A stretch of 8,111 bases of DNA, from assembly GCA_016186235.1 (NCBI GenBank), contig JACPMD010000044.1:1-8111 (forward strand). Direction: 5' to 3'. Made by a program: the position numbers and the translations under genes. Positions 7,092 to 8,111 of this stretch are shown here, in pieces (position 1 is the first letter of the stretch; each line of letters opens with the position of its first letter). A model generated the notes under the pieces. The model made no database searches and was not told the DNA's origin. It worked only from the letters and a program-made list of their open reading frames with translations. Source of the stretch: Candidatus Roizmanbacteria bacterium (GTDB lineage Bacteria > Patescibacteriota > Microgenomatia > UBA1406 > GWC2-37-13).

Positions 7092-7181
7092 TTATGGGAC
7101 GACACCTATTGGTTTCGTCCCAACAACTTTCCTTAAATTGTGTTCAAAGCTATTTCCACTCAATCCGAACGCTTTGAACAA
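7092..7181 (-). CDS. possible 29-codon leader ORF between murB and murA
   Basis: A TTG-started frame encodes a 29-residue peptide beginning MFKAFGLSGN and ending KPIGVVP. Its TAA (7094-7092) lies 1 nt before the murA ATG. A Shine-Dalgarno-like GAGGG (7195-7191) lies 9 nt before the TTG, more than most starts here have. Both hairpins of this gap lie almost entirely within the frame, and the TTG itself sits in the first stem. Translation would melt both hairpins and deliver ribosomes to murA, a typical arrangement for coupled leader peptides. No homologue is recognised, the start is non-ATG, and a frame this short can be open by chance. No stalling motif or codon run is obvious. Confidence 0.25.
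   Translation of the reverse strand: MFKAFGLSGNSFEHNLRKVVGTKPIGVVP
7096..7121 (-). promoter_or_regulatory. hairpin immediately upstream of the murA start
   Basis: On the transcribed strand, GGGACGA and TCGTCCC form a perfect 7-bp stem. After one A-G mismatch, ACC/GGT adds three pairs closing an AATA tetraloop, so all 26 bases are structured. The 3' arm ends 5 nt before the murA ATG, where a ribosome would bind, so the hairpin could limit murA translation. As DNA it is also a near-perfect 26-bp palindrome that could be a repressor operator. No U-tract follows, so it is not a standard terminator. The structure is seen; the function is inference. Confidence 0.55.
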
Positions 7182-7184
7182 ATT
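7136..7184 (-). promoter_or_regulatory. long-stem hairpin in the murB-murA gap
   Basis: TGTTCAAAGC (7141-7150) and GCTTTGAACA (7171-7180) are a perfect 10-bp inverted repeat around a 20-nt loop. AATT arms (7136-7139 and 7181-7184) extend it by four pairs past one bulged base. It starts 14 nt after the murB stop. There is no run of U on either side that would make a typical intrinsic terminator. It may stabilise a processed 3' end of murB mRNA or work together with the second hairpin near murA. The repeat is seen directly; its role is inference. Confidence 0.55.
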
Positions 7185-7198
7185 AATAATCCCTCTTT

Positions 7199-7732
7199 TT
7201 ATATTACAACGACTTCTTCTTTTAACTCTACCCCAAATTTTTCTTTTACTCGCTCTTTTATGATTTGTAGTAACTTTACAAGATCTTTGGGGTCGCCGTT
7301 GCCTTTATGGATAATAAAGTTGGCGTGTTTGTCTGAGACGACAAAATTGCCTGATTTTGTTCCTTTGAGGCCTGCTTTGTCGACGAGATATCCTGCAGAG
7401 GAGGTTGGAAGACCCGCTCGCAGTCTTTCTGCTTCGCCTATATTTCTAAAAAAACAGCCGCTTGAGAATATACCATAGGGTTGCGTCTTTTTTCTGTAGG
7501 CCATCGCGTTCTGATTTCTTTTTTTGAGTGCTTCTGAAGGAGCTTTCTTTAATTTAAGCGTAACCGTAAGTACGATTTCTTTGGTTTTCTGCAGAACGCT
7601 ACTATCATAAGCAAATTGGAAATAATCTCTGTCGACTTTTTTCACATCTCCTTCCTTGTCAAGAATAAGCGCTGAAACTAAAGAATCTCCAAAATAACGT
7701 GTGGGATTTGTCCATTTTGAATTCATATACAC
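7199..7732 (-). pseudogene. murB: MurB C-terminal part (UDP-N-acetylenolpyruvoylglucosamine reductase), frame broken from its N-terminus
   Basis: MurB reduces the enolpyruvyl product of MurA to UDP-MurNAc using NADPH and FAD. This 177-aa frame holds the end of the FAD domain and the substrate-binding domain. AYRKKTQP (78-85), SSGCFFRN (90-97), AGYLVDKAGLKGTKSGNF (113-130), VSDKHANFI (132-140) and FGVELKEEV (166-174) are family signatures. The catalytic Ser of GS(V/F)F is Cys93, and the Arg of the family YRxS motif is Asp43 (YDSS). The family Glu near the C-terminus is present. GTG at 7732 or ATG at 7726 could start a separate polypeptide because GGAGGA lies just upstream. Those bases, however, encode the conserved VGGAVYMN segment whose beginning is in this frame, so this is the rear of a longer protein. 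Confidence 0.85.
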
Positions 7733-7734
7733 GG

Positions 7735-7743
7735 CTCCTCCTA
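7735..7743 (-). promoter_or_regulatory. Shine-Dalgarno-like TAGGAGGAG at the murB frame break
   Basis: The stop of the N-terminal murB frame (TAG, 7743-7741) runs directly into GGAGGAG, which lies 2 nt before a GTG (7732) and 8 nt before an ATG (7726) of the C-terminal frame. The arrangement could allow termination and re-initiation, giving a two-piece MurB. The bases also simply encode the conserved Val-Gly-Gly-Ala, so it may be accidental. Confidence 0.25.
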
Positions 7744-8111
7744 CTGTGCCCGGCAGGCCCCGAGGCCAGCCTCTGCGGTTTCCTTTGCCAATCGGGTCAC
7801 TGAATATCCCGAAGATACTTGAAGAACTACATATTTTTTATTTTCTTCCAGCACTTTCTTAGCTATGTAATTATTCTTTACGACCAGAAAATCGAGAAAT
7901 TTTTTTAAGATTACTAGATTCGAACCTCCACCGAGTATAAAAAGGGGAACGCCAGTCTTTATAGAGACTCTCTTGGTATGGATGAGGTCGTCTCGAGACT
8001 CTGCGATAAAAAAATACCGAGCTTTTGCCTTTGTTTTGAGCGTGAGGTAAGGAGAAAGATTTACATTTTCCTTAACTCTCCCAGTTCCAAGCAGGTTCTC
8101 TAAAACATGCA
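7741..8111 (-). pseudogene. murB: MurB N-terminal FAD-binding part, 5' end outside the window, ends at frame break
   Basis: From the window edge this frame reads LENLLGTGRVKENVNLSPY and continues to FILGGGSNLV (about residues 58-66), the FAD pyrophosphate-binding motif, then SSGYSVTRLAKETAEAGL (99-116), and stops at TAG 7743-7741. In the family, GLSGLEFAAGIPGxVGG follows. Here GL is followed by only GG before the other frame picks up GLPGTVGGAVYMN. Compared with Bacillus subtilis MurB recalled from memory, about seven codons (21 nt, of which 2 remain) are missing, so 19 nt rather than one base would be lost. The usual K(I/V)GGPA of the FAD domain reads KTKAKA (25-30), without the two glycines. 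No start codon is in frame inside the window. The gene is either decaying, misassembled, or translated as two pieces. Confidence 0.8.

Noticed and set aside
7091..7105. GTG start of murA at 7105
   Set aside because: It adds five residues not seen in the family and sits inside the hairpin. The ATG at 7090 gives the normal MurA N-terminus.
7140..7478. 112-codon plus-strand frame opposite the murB 3' part
   Set aside because: Antisense to the conserved MurB C-terminal domain. No Shine-Dalgarno or recognisable motif.
1..8111. tRNA, rRNA, CRISPR array, insertion sequence or attachment site
   Set aside because: No cloverleaf, regularly spaced repeat, transposase-like frame or terminal inverted repeat was found by eye.

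Overview
The window looks like a compact bacterial chromosome segment, probably from a candidate-phyla-radiation (Patescibacteria-like) organism. That placement is inference. It rests on tightly overlapping genes, almost no Shine-Dalgarno sequences at the internal starts, a moderate-to-low GC content, and divergent core enzymes such as a MurA with a GFMTDWQ active-site segment. No mobile elements, CRISPR arrays, tRNAs or rRNAs were seen.

Left part (1-2145, + strand): ftsK, a membrane-anchored DNA translocase. A good sigma70-like promoter sits so close to its ATG that the mRNA would be leaderless. The reading frame breaks just before the DNA-binding gamma domain. The domain is fully recognisable in the +1 frame, has no start codon of its own, and the zero frame ends at CTT-TAA.

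Right part (2169-8111, - strand): a run of envelope-precursor genes transcribed right to left, murB - murA - glmU-like - yvcK - dgkA/udpK - mraY. From murA onward the genes overlap by 1-4 nt or are 5 nt apart. Together they cover UDP-GlcNAc synthesis (GlmU-like), its conversion toward UDP-MurNAc (MurA, MurB), a UDP-GlcNAc-binding regulator (YvcK), lipid-carrier supply (undecaprenol kinase) and lipid I formation (MraY). The run converges on ftsK with only 23 nt between stop codons and no clear terminator.

The most unusual part is the right end. murB is split into two frames at the conserved GLSGLEF-AGIPG loop, with about seven conserved residues missing, and it lacks several conserved MurB residues. 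The 108-nt murB-murA gap, the only sizeable gap in the run, holds two strong hairpins and a possible 29-codon leader ORF that stops 1 nt before the murA ATG. The frame breaks in ftsK and murB may be sequence errors, real mutations or recoding. The sequence alone cannot decide, though the missing residues in murB argue against a simple one-base error there.
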